A model generated the notes under the pieces. That model did no database searches. It was not told the origin of the DNA and saw only the letters and a list, made by a program, of their open reading frames with translations. From contig CP070681.1 of NCBI GenBank assembly GCA_020352575.1, positions 1,529,979-1,537,482 on the forward strand: a DNA stretch of 7,504 nucleotides, given 5' to 3'. Shown piece by piece: positions 1-6,286 of this stretch. How positions within the stretch are numbered: position 1 is the first letter of the stretch; every line of letters starts with the position of its first letter. A program made the position numbers and the translations under genes. This stretch comes from Acidimicrobiia bacterium (lineage in GTDB: Bacteria; Actinomycetota; Acidimicrobiia; Spongiisociales; JAENVV01).

Positions 1-989
1 CCGACGACGGCACCGTTTCCGAGTCACCCTTGGGTCCAGCCGTTCGGGTCAAGGCGGAGGGCGCCGGTCCGCGGGTCATGCTGGTCGGCCACCACGACAC
101 GGTGTTCTCACCGGACGTGGCGTTCGCCTGGAACGACGAGGGGGACCGGATCACGGGACCAGGCGTGGCGGACGCCAAGGGTGGACTCGTCCAGTTGTGG
201 CTCGCTCTTGGCGCCCTGGCAGCGACCGGCGTCGCACGTTCCTGGGAGTTGCTCATCGTGCCCGATGAGGAGATCGGCTCCCTCGGCTCTGCAGCCATCA
301 TCGCCGCCACGGCGGCGGGGGCCGAGGTCGGATTCGGCTTCGAACCATCCTTTCCCGACGGCACGCTCGCCGCGGCTCGGGCAGGGTCGGCCAACTACAC
401 GTTCCTCGTCACGGGAAGATCCGCCCACGCGGGGAGGGAGCACCACCTGGGTCGCAATGCCCTCACTGCCACCGCCCGGCTCGCACTCGGACTCGAGCAA
501 CTCACCGACCGCCCCCGGATCCTGTCCAACCCGGCCGTCGTCCACGGCGGGCGGGCGCCGAACATCGTGCCCGACACGGCCGTACTCCGCGCGAACGTCC
601 GTGTCGGCGACCTCGATGCCGCCGAGGAGGTCGAGCGCCGGGTCGCCGAGCTCTGTGACGATGTCGCTGCCCTCGACGGCATCAGCGTGGAGCGACACGG
701 CGGCTTCACGCGGCCACCTAAGCCGCGCACTGATTCCTATCTGGCGCTCCTCGACGGCGCGGTGGCCCGAGCGAGGGAACTTGGGATGGCGGTGTCCTAC
801 TCGGACACGGGTGGCGTCTGCGACGGAAACCTCATGGCAGCAGCTGGGCTCGACAACATCGATAACCTCGGCCCGGTGGGCGGCAACCTCCATCAAGTCG
901 GCGAGTACCTCGAACGGCAGAGCCTGATCCCCCGAGCCGTCCTCGCCGCATCCCTGATCGCCGAGCCCCCGGGAGGCCACGCACGATGA
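1..989 (+). CDS. M20 family metallohydrolase (glutamate carboxypeptidase-like), 5' truncated; candidate N-succinylglutamate desuccinylase
   Basis: The frame is open from base 3 to the TGA at 987-989, so the real start lies upstream; the TTG at 30 is not a credible start. About 329 residues are visible, against 370-420 usual for the family, so a short N-terminal piece is missing. Seen, in order: the GHHDTV metal motif (His codon 90-92), the bridging Asp in ADAKGG (171-173), the PDEEIGS motif with the general-base and metal-ligand Glu pair (267-272), an EPS Glu (342-344), the GRSAHAG dimerisation-domain motif near 417-437, and a C-terminal GNLHQVGE metal His (891-893). These are the hallmarks of di-zinc M20 hydrolases, nearest to carboxypeptidase G2-like enzymes that release glutamate from N-acyl groups. 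Its stop overlaps the astA start (ATGA). I infer that it may carry out the last AST step, normally done by M14-family AstE. An unrelated acyl-amino-acid hydrolase remains possible. Confidence 0.88.
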   Translation, partial: DDGTVSESPLGPAVRVKAEGAGPRVMLVGHHDTVFSPDVAFAWNDEGDRITGPGVADAKGGLVQLWLALGALAATGVARSWELLIVPDEEIGSLGSAAIIAATAAGAEVGFGFEPSFPDGTLAAARAGSANYTFLVTGRSAHAGREHHLGRNALTATARLALGLEQLTDRPRILSNPAVVHGGRAPNIVPDTAVLRANVRVGDLDAAEEVERRVAELCDDVAALDGISVERHGGFTRPPKPRTDSYLALLDGAVARARELGMAVSYSDTGGVCDGNLMAAAGLDNIDNLGPVGGNLHQVGEYLERQSLIPRAVLAASLIAEPPGGHAR

Positions 990-2032
990 TGTATGTCCGC
1001 CCCGTGGCCTTTGACGACGTCGACGCCCTCATCGAACTGTTCTCCGACGCCGGCGACCGGCTGAACGGGATGTCATCGATCCGCCCTGAACGCGAGTTCG
1101 TAGCGCCCCGTGTCGCGCAAGCCCGCAAGGCATGGACGGACGCCGATCCCCTCCCCGCAGAGAACGACTACCTCCTCGTCCTCGTCGACGGTGCCACCGA
1201 GCGGATCGTCGGCACTTCGACCATCTACTCCGCGGTGGGGCTCTCGGAGCCGTTCTTCTCCTACCGGGTCGGTACCCAGGTGGCCGCGAGCCGTGAGCTG
1301 GGCGTGTACCGCAGGACCCGCACGCTCTACCTCTCGAATGACTACACCGGCGTTGCCGAGGTCGCGTCCCTCTTCCTGCACCACGACTACATCGGGTCCG
1401 GCAACGGGCGGCTCATCTCGCTGTCGCGCATGCTCTTCATGGCGCAACACCCCGACCGATTCCCCGAGCGGGTGATGGCGGAGATGCGTGGCTACCAGAA
1501 CGAGGACGGATCCTCACCGTTCTGGGAGGGCCTCGGTCGTCACTTCTTCACGCTGCCCTTCCCGGAGGCAGACCGGCTCTCGGCCACCGGCAACAAGGTC
1601 TTCATCGCCGAGCTCATGCCCCGTCACCCGATCTACGTACCCCTCCTCCCGGACAGCGCGAAGGACGCCATCGGCAAGGTGCATCCGAGCACGGTGCCCG
1701 CCCGCCGGCTGCTCGAGTCGGAGGGGTTCCGGTGGCAGGGCTACGTCGACATCTTCGACGGCGGCGCCACGCTCGATGCCCGGATCACCGACCTGCGGGC
1801 CGTCCATGAGTCGGCGCTCGAAGTCGTCACGGAGGGCATCGACCTCCCGGAGGACGATCCACTCCTGATCGCCACCACCGGGGTGGACTCGTTCCGGTGC
1901 ATCATGCTCCCCCGGTACCGGATCGACGCCGGTCGTCTCGAGATCGATGCGCACACGATGCGTACGCTCGGCGTCCAAGGGGGCGAGACGGTGCGAGTGA
2001 CCCCGTTGCGGCCAGGCCGCACGGTCCTGTGA
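986..2032 (+). CDS. astA: Arginine N-succinyltransferase
   Basis: The 348-residue product matches AstA along its whole length, and E. coli AstA is also about 344 residues. It catalyses the first step of ammonia-producing arginine catabolism: succinyl-CoA plus L-arginine gives N2-succinylarginine and CoA, in the cytoplasm. Recognisable blocks are MMYVRPV at the N-terminus, EPFFSYRVGT (88-97), LYLSNDYTG (114-122), SPFWEGLGRHFF (177-188), FIAELMPRHPIY (206-217), the GKVHPSTVPAR block (230-240) and YVDIFDGGATL (253-263). His233 sits where I recall the proposed catalytic His of AstA. The start at 986 is preferred because GGGAGG lies at 971-976, 9 nt upstream, and because it overlaps the upstream stop as ATGA. 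A second ATG at 989 is less well spaced. Only one succinyltransferase subunit is visible here, unlike the paired AruF/AruG of Pseudomonas; a second could lie upstream. Confidence 0.96.
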   Translation: MMYVRPVAFDDVDALIELFSDAGDRLNGMSSIRPEREFVAPRVAQARKAWTDADPLPAENDYLLVLVDGATERIVGTSTIYSAVGLSEPFFSYRVGTQVAASRELGVYRRTRTLYLSNDYTGVAEVASLFLHHDYIGSGNGRLISLSRMLFMAQHPDRFPERVMAEMRGYQNEDGSSPFWEGLGRHFFTLPFPEADRLSATGNKVFIAELMPRHPIYVPLLPDSAKDAIGKVHPSTVPARRLLESEGFRWQGYVDIFDGGATLDARITDLRAVHESALEVVTEGIDLPEDDPLLIATTGVDSFRCIMLPRYRIDAGRLEIDAHTMRTLGVQGGETVRVTPLRPGRTVL

Positions 2033-3327
2033 CCGCCCTCGAATTCAACTTCGACGGGCTCGTCGGGCCGACGCACCACTACGGAGGGCTGGGGCGAGGC
2101 AACCTTGCGTCCCAGGCCCACGGTGGCTCCGAGGCCCGCCCACGGGAGGCGGCACTCCAGGGGCTTGCGAAGATGCGGTTCGTCCTTCGATTGGGCCTGC
2201 GACAGGGGATCCTCCTCCCCCACGAGCGGCCGCATGTGGCCACCCTCCGACGATTCGGCTTCGAGGGATCGGACCACCAGGTCATCGCAAAGGCCGCTAC
2301 GGCGGCGCCTGGCCTGCTGTCGGCGGTCTCGTCGGCGTCGGCCATGTGGACGGCGAACGCAGCGACGGTGACGGCTGCACCCGACTCCCTCGATGGCAGG
2401 ACGCACTTCACCCCCGCCAACCTCGTCTCGCACCTCCACCGATCCATCGAGGCGCCGTTCGCCACACGTCAGCTCCGGGCCGCGTTCGCAGACCCCGCCC
2501 ACTTCGTCGTGCATGACCCACTCCCGGCGACCACCGAGTTCGGCGACGAGGGAGCGGCGAACCACACCCGCCTCACGGGAGGGTCCCACGGTGACCCCGG
2601 CGTCGGCCTCTTCGTCCACGGGCCGGTCAGCGCGGGTCGGTTCCCGGCGCGGCACTCGGCACATGCGTCCAACGCACTCGCGGGGAGCCACGGGGTGCGC
2701 ATCGCCGTGCACGGGACGCAGTCACGGCGCGCCGTCGATGCAGGGGTCTTCCACAACGACGTCATCGCGGTCGGCGACCGAGACCTCCTCCTCCTCCATG
2801 AGGACGCCTATGAGGACCAGGATCGCGTCTTGGCGCGCCTCGACGAGGCGCTGGGTGGCGCCCTCACGGCCATGGTCGTCCGACGCGATGACCTGTCACT
2901 CGAGGACGCCGTCACCACCTATCTCTTCAACAGCCAGCTGCTCGGACTCCCTGACGGCCGCCGGCTGCTGCTCGCCCCTGAGGACATCCGCTCACATCCT
3001 GCGGCCTGGGCCGTCGCACAGGCGCTTCCGCACGTCGACGCCGTCGAGACGATGGACCTTCGCCAGTCGATGCGCAACGGCGGTGGCCCGGCATGCCTTC
3101 GGCTTCGGGTCGTCCTCGCCGAACAGGCCGTCGCTGGGGTCCACGCTGGATTCCTCGTCGACGAATCGCGGGTAGCTGCGTTGGAGGCCTGGGTGCGGAA
3201 CCACTACCGGGAGACGCTCGTCCCCTCGGACCTGGCCGACCCGTCGCTCCTCGAGGAATCGCGGAGGGCGTTGGACGCCCTCACGTCACTCCTCGGCGTG
3301 GGGTCCCTCTACGACTTCCAACGCTGA
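2029..3327 (+). CDS. astB: N-succinylarginine dihydrolase
   Basis: I start the gene at the GTG of 2029, which overlaps the astA stop (GTGA). From there the protein, VTALEFNFDGLVGPTHHYGG onward, aligns with AstB from its first residues, whereas a longer frame from 1897 would add 44 unrelated residues inside astA. The product is 432 residues, close to the 447 of E. coli AstB. The enzyme hydrolyses N2-succinylarginine to N2-succinylornithine, two ammonia and CO2, using the pentein (guanidino-group modifying) fold. The Glu-His-Cys catalytic set is visible: Glu174 in FGDEGAANH, His242 in VFHNDVIAV and Cys356 in NGGGPACLRLR. The SSASAMWTANAAT block (101-113) and TTYLFNSQLLG (296-306) are also typical. 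No clear Shine-Dalgarno precedes the GTG, so translation is probably coupled to astA. The last 42 nt overlap the convergent SURF1 gene. Confidence 0.96.
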   Translation: MTALEFNFDGLVGPTHHYGGLGRGNLASQAHGGSEARPREAALQGLAKMRFVLRLGLRQGILLPHERPHVATLRRFGFEGSDHQVIAKAATAAPGLLSAVSSASAMWTANAATVTAAPDSLDGRTHFTPANLVSHLHRSIEAPFATRQLRAAFADPAHFVVHDPLPATTEFGDEGAANHTRLTGGSHGDPGVGLFVHGPVSAGRFPARHSAHASNALAGSHGVRIAVHGTQSRRAVDAGVFHNDVIAVGDRDLLLLHEDAYEDQDRVLARLDEALGGALTAMVVRRDDLSLEDAVTTYLFNSQLLGLPDGRRLLLAPEDIRSHPAAWAVAQALPHVDAVETMDLRQSMRNGGGPACLRLRVVLAEQAVAGVHAGFLVDESRVAALEAWVRNHYRETLVPSDLADPSLLEESRRALDALTSLLGVGSLYDFQR

Positions 3328-4092
3328 GGCATCGACCCGTCGCAGCCTCGCTGCCTCGCGGCGCACGAGCGCGAGGAAGCCGATCGAACCGATGATGGCG
3401 AACGAGAACCACTGGATGGCATAGGCCAGGTGCGAACCCTCGTCCTCGACATCAGGGAGCTCGAGGAGCTCCGGCGGTAGCTCCACGCCCTTCTCGTCCG
3501 ACGTCTGCTGGACGAACTCCTGCCCCAGTGGTGCGCCGACCTGCACACCGAGGCGGTCCAGGTCGAGGAGCGCAAGCCGCGTGAGCCGCCCTTCGACGGG
3601 ATCGCTCGGGCCGAATGCCACGGGCCGCTCTCCCGGCACGAGGACACCGTCGAGGGCCACGCGCCCAGAGGGCGGGTCGAGTACCGGGTCGAACGGGTCG
3701 GTCACGCCAAGCGGTACCCAGCCACGCACCACTGCCAGGACGGAGCCGGTATCCAAGGTGATCGGTGTCACCACCCAACTCCCCGATTGGCCGTCCAGGG
3801 ACCGGTTCCTGATGAGCACTTGCTCCCCGGCCAGGAACGTACCCTCCACGGCGACGCGCAGGTACCGCCGCTGCTCGGACGGAAGGGTGTTGCCGGCATC
3901 GAGGATGGCCTCGAGCGGGACGGGCGCGGCATCGAGTCGGACACCCCATATGGCGTTCGTAGCCCGACGCTCCTCGAGCCGGTCGACCTGCCAGAACCCG
4001 AGCCTGATCGCACTCGGCACGAGCACGGCCACGACGATGGCGAACGTAAGCCACCGGCGCGACCCGAGCACCCGTCGGAGGTCGTCAATCAT
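3286..4092 (-). CDS. SURF1 family cytochrome oxidase biogenesis protein
   Basis: This 268-residue protein has the SURF1/Shy1 layout: a short cytoplasmic N-terminus, a transmembrane helix at about 14-31 followed at once by LGFWQVDRLEERR (31-43, the GFWQ signature), a periplasm-facing domain with VEGTF (82-86) and VVRGWVPL (121-128), and a second helix at about 223-244. The second helix begins SHLAYAIQWFSFA (220-232), and its His221 is the conserved residue linked to heme handling in the family. SURF1 proteins help insert heme a into subunit I of aa3-type oxidases, which implies aerobic respiration, though no cox genes lie in the window. The ATG at 4090-4092 overlaps the TGA of the small upstream ORF (ATGA). 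Only a weak CCGGG precedes it, so coupled translation is likely. Its 3' end overlaps astB. Confidence 0.93.
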   Translation of the reverse strand: MIDDLRRVLGSRRWLTFAIVVAVLVPSAIRLGFWQVDRLEERRATNAIWGVRLDAAPVPLEAILDAGNTLPSEQRRYLRVAVEGTFLAGEQVLIRNRSLDGQSGSWVVTPITLDTGSVLAVVRGWVPLGVTDPFDPVLDPPSGRVALDGVLVPGERPVAFGPSDPVEGRLTRLALLDLDRLGVQVGAPLGQEFVQQTSDEKGVELPPELLELPDVEDEGSHLAYAIQWFSFAIIGSIGFLALVRREAARLRRVDASALEVVEGPHAEE

Positions 4093-4262
4093 CCCGGATT
4101 GTCCCGGGAACCGAAGAATCGCTCGCCGAGCCCGGCCAAGTCATCAGGGTCATCCACTGCGAGTGCCACCGGCGGGTGCACGCCCATCAGGGCATCGGCC
4201 GGGTCCACCAACCCGGCATCCACCAACCGTGCAGCGACGTCGTCGGACCAGACCCACGGCAT
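4089..4262 (-). CDS. Small hypothetical protein, 57 residues, coupled to SURF1
   Basis: I read this ORF directly from the reverse strand. It begins ATG at 4262 with MPWVWSDDVAARLVDAGLVD and ends RFFGSRDNPG, then TGA at 4089-4091. The case for a real gene is strong local signals: a near-perfect Shine-Dalgarno (GGAGG at 4274-4270, 7 nt before the ATG), a 4-nt ATGA overlap with the SURF1 start, and a position that fills an otherwise unexplained gap between two tandem genes. The protein is acidic (many Asp residues; DDVAARLVDAGLVDP and VDDPDDLAGLGERFF segments), with no predicted membrane segment, no signal peptide and no Cys or metal motif. I do not recognise a family. It may be a SURF1 or oxidase accessory protein, or it may mainly deliver ribosomes to the weakly initiated SURF1 start. 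Confidence 0.72.
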   Translation of the reverse strand: MPWVWSDDVAARLVDAGLVDPADALMGVHPPVALAVDDPDDLAGLGERFFGSRDNPG

Positions 4263-4266
4263 ACCA

Positions 4267-4274
4267 CCACCTCC
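4267..4274 (-). promoter_or_regulatory. Strong ribosome binding site of the 57-residue ORF
   Basis: On the reverse strand this reads GGAGGTGG. Its GGAGG core ends 7 nt before the ATG at 4262. It is the clearest Shine-Dalgarno in this three-gene block and is the main reason for accepting the small ORF. The SURF1 start just downstream lacks a comparable site. Confidence 0.75.
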
Positions 4275-4334
4275 GTGAATCGCATCGTGCGGTGCGGAGC
4301 GTACACGAGCGACCGGGGTGCGAGGACGGCCAAT

Positions 4335-5849
4335 TCAAAGGACGACGACACCGCCGTCGCGACGGGGGTCTGCGGCTGCCGCGAGGGAGCCATCGGCTCG
4401 TCGGACCGCCGCTGCCACGCCCCCGAAGTACATGCTGAGGTCGTCGAAGGGTCGCGCCACGTGGCCGTCGGAGACTGCGACGCCCGGCTCGTGGGCGACC
4501 GAGTACTGGTCGTCCTCACCGAGTTCCACATGCAGCCGAGGAGCAGCGACCGCTTCCTCCAGCGCATGGCCCCCATGGAGGTACCCGAGGAGGGTGAGCT
4601 GGAGTGCCGTCGTGATGCGATCCGCCCCTGGCGTCCCGATCGCGAGCACGTCGCCTGCGGCATCGCGGGCGACCGTGGGGGCCATGTTCGACACCAGACG
4701 CGTTCCGGGCGTCTGGGCGTGGTAGCCAGCAGCGTTGAGTTCGATCTCGCCGAGGGAGTTGTTGAGCCAGATCCCGGTGCCGGGAGCGATCACGCCGCTC
4801 CCGTACCCGGCCGACATCGTGATCGAGCAGGCGGTGCCAGCCGCGTCCACTGCCGACACATGGATCGTCGACGGTGATCCCATGAGCGCATCCCACGAGC
4901 CAGCGGCACTGAGTGCAAGGAGTCGATCGACATCGGGGTGGTCGGACCCGTCGAGATTGGACCTGCGGAAGCGCATCACGGCGCGCTGTGCGGCGATCGC
5001 GCGATCGGCGTGCTCGGCGTCGGTGAGGTCGAAGCAGCGGGGCCCTGCGAGCCGGAGCATTGCGGTCATCGCCGCTCCGCCGATGGCCGGTCCCGGATTG
5101 GTGGCGACCTCCCAACCGTCGAAGAGCGTATGGATGGGTTCACGAAGTCGCGCTTCGTACGCTTCGAGGTCTTGCCGGGTCAGGATGCCGCCGTTCGCCA
5201 GCAGGTGATCGGAGATCATCGCCCCGACCTCCCCCCGGTAGACCAGGGCCGCACCCTCTGCGGCGATCGCTTCGAGCGTTGGTGCAAGGTCGGGGACGAG
5301 CACCGTTTCCCCCTTGCGGAGCCGCGTGCCGTCCTCCTTGATGACGACCGCCCGCGACCGGGGATCGACACCGAACACGGTCTCGGCCGCGAACGAGAAG
5401 TAGAAGTCGGAGGCACCCGAGAGCGGGAATCCGTTCCGGGCGACGTCCTGCACGGGGCCCATCACCTCGGACCACGGTGCGGACCCGAAGAGATCGACTG
5501 CCTTTGCGAGGGCGGCCAGCCCGCCCGGTGTCGCGACCGAGCCGGCGCCGATGATCGTCTCGAGCCCACCTCCATAGTCCATCTGGACTCGGTGGTCTCC
5601 CCCACCGAAGGCATCCGGTGGGAGGCCTCGGCCCGGCATCTCCATGTAGCCGTCGATCGTGACGGGGTTGCCGTCGGCAGTCCAGACCGTCACGAACCCT
5701 CCAGCACCGAGCGCGCAGACCCCGACCTCGGTGAGCATCGCGACGAGTGCGGCCGATACACACGCATCGACGGCGTTGCCGCCGGCTGCCCCGAGTTCGG
5801 CAGCTGCGTCGGCGGTGAGTTGGTTGGCTCCTGCCACAGCAATGCGCAT
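4335..5849 (-). CDS. Gamma-glutamyltransferase family Ntn hydrolase (divergent, specificity unknown)
   Basis: The 504-residue protein has the GGT layout: a GGNAVDACVSAAL block (23-35), a TPGGLAALAKA block (107-117), a large-subunit region with ILTRQDLEAYEA (222-233), then the autocleavage site. Thr328 in PSTIHVSAVD corresponds to the Thr that becomes the N-terminal nucleophile of the small subunit, so self-processing to about 327 plus 177 residues is expected. Small-subunit landmarks follow: GYGSGVIAPGTGIWLNN (348-364), SNMAPTVA (387-394) and GTPGADRI (405-412). By eye, several residues that hold the gamma-glutamyl group in E. coli GGT are changed: the REMAP Arg region reads GYMEMP, the SSMSP Ser pair reads SNMAP, GGSRI reads GADRI, and LNNQMDD reads LNNSLGE. 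No signal peptide is seen; the fold starts at residue 1. The true substrate may be another amide, as in cephalosporin-acylase-like relatives. Start: first ATG in the frame, no clear Shine-Dalgarno. Confidence 0.9.
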   Translation of the reverse strand: MRIAVAGANQLTADAAAELGAAGGNAVDACVSAALVAMLTEVGVCALGAGGFVTVWTADGNPVTIDGYMEMPGRGLPPDAFGGGDHRVQMDYGGGLETIIGAGSVATPGGLAALAKAVDLFGSAPWSEVMGPVQDVARNGFPLSGASDFYFSFAAETVFGVDPRSRAVVIKEDGTRLRKGETVLVPDLAPTLEAIAAEGAALVYRGEVGAMISDHLLANGGILTRQDLEAYEARLREPIHTLFDGWEVATNPGPAIGGAAMTAMLRLAGPRCFDLTDAEHADRAIAAQRAVMRFRRSNLDGSDHPDVDRLLALSAAGSWDALMGSPSTIHVSAVDAAGTACSITMSAGYGSGVIAPGTGIWLNNSLGEIELNAAGYHAQTPGTRLVSNMAPTVARDAAGDVLAIGTPGADRITTALQLTLLGYLHGGHALEEAVAAPRLHVELGEDDQYSVAHEPGVAVSDGHVARPFDDLSMYFGGVAAAVRRADGSLAAAADPRRDGGVVVL

Positions 5850-5956
5850 CGAGGCGGGAGGGTAGGGAGGCGTCGCCGCCTACTGCACGTTCACGTCACA
5901 GGCACGCAATACGTTGGACAGCGTCCCGCCTTCCCCGACGCCACGAAGGGGATTCC
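5850..5956. promoter_or_regulatory. Divergent intergenic region, likely promoters for the GGT-like and SSB-like genes
   Basis: This 107-nt gap separates two divergent genes, so promoters in both directions are expected here by position. I see no convincing -35/-10 pair. TTGGAC at 5914-5919 resembles a -35 for the + strand but has no matching -10. Two ACGT tetranucleotides flank a TC centre (5887-5896), giving a weak dyad that could be a regulator site or chance. For the + strand gene, a purine run (GAAGGGGA, 5945-5952) lies just before its ATG. Confidence 0.35.
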
Positions 5957-6286
5957 ATGGACCTGAACATCGTCGCCTTGTGCGGGCGAATCGCTGCCGA
6001 CGTCGAGCGTCGCGAGTTCGCTTCGGGAAGCCGACTCCTCCGCCTCCTCGTCGCCGTTCGACACGATGCATCCCACCGGCGGGTGGACGTGTTGCCCGTT
6101 GCGTACTGGGACCCGCCGCCATCCATCTGGGAGGCTTCGTTCGACGTCGGGACGCGCGTCTGGGTGTCGGGCAGCGTCCAACGGCGCTTCTGGGCCTCGG
6201 AGGAGGGCCGCAGATCGCGCCTCGAGTTGATTGCTGCAGCCGTCCAGCTCAGGACGACCGACGACGATCAGCCGATCTCGCCGTAG
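5957..6286 (+). CDS. Single-stranded DNA-binding protein-like OB-fold protein, short form
   Basis: The 109-residue protein follows the pattern of the SSB OB-fold: MDLNIVALCGRIAADVERRE (strand 1 and the GR turn), LLRLLVAVRH (27-36), VDVLPVAYW (43-51, where SSB has an ID-V-AWG block), VGTRVWVSGSVQRRFW (64-79, the GDRVYVEGRLQTRSW-like block), and RLELIAAAVQLR (88-99). SSB proteins coat single-stranded DNA in the cytoplasm during replication and repair. Family SSBs carry a long flexible linker and a C-terminal acidic tip ending in PF. Here the protein stops about 10 residues after the OB fold with TTDDDQPISP: an acidic DDD is present but no linker and no terminal Phe. It is therefore probably a secondary SSB-like paralogue, not the housekeeping one. 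A modest GAAGGGGA lies 4 nt before the ATG. The last 19 nt overlap the convergent gene. Confidence 0.75.
   Translation: MDLNIVALCGRIAADVERREFASGSRLLRLLVAVRHDASHRRVDVLPVAYWDPPPSIWEASFDVGTRVWVSGSVQRRFWASEEGRRSRLELIAAAVQLRTTDDDQPISP

Noticed and set aside
108..980. Long reverse-strand open frame of 290 codons opposite the M20 gene
   Set aside because: The opposite frame encodes a clear M20 protein with all motifs. High GC content keeps antisense frames open, and the reverse product shows no recognisable pattern.
1897..2028. Upstream extension of the astB frame to an ATG at 1897
   Set aside because: It would lie inside astA, add 44 residues with no family similarity, and ignore the GTGA overlap where AstB homology begins.
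1741..2712. Reverse-strand open frame of 323 codons across astA and astB
   Set aside because: It spans two confirmed genes on the other strand and has Arg/Gly/Ser-rich composition typical of a GC-driven shadow.
4298..4303. TACGCT on the reverse strand as a -10 box for the 57-residue ORF and SURF1
   Set aside because: It fits TAnnnT but no -35 element lies at proper spacing, so chance is as likely.
5887..5896. ACGT-TC-ACGT dyad in the divergent intergenic region as an operator
   Set aside because: Each half is a self-complementary 4-mer and common by chance in GC-rich DNA; kept only as a remark in the intergenic entry.
4938..5966. Forward open frame of 342 codons opposite the GGT-like gene
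   Set aside because: The reverse strand carries a full GGT-family protein. The forward frame is a codon-bias shadow with no motif.
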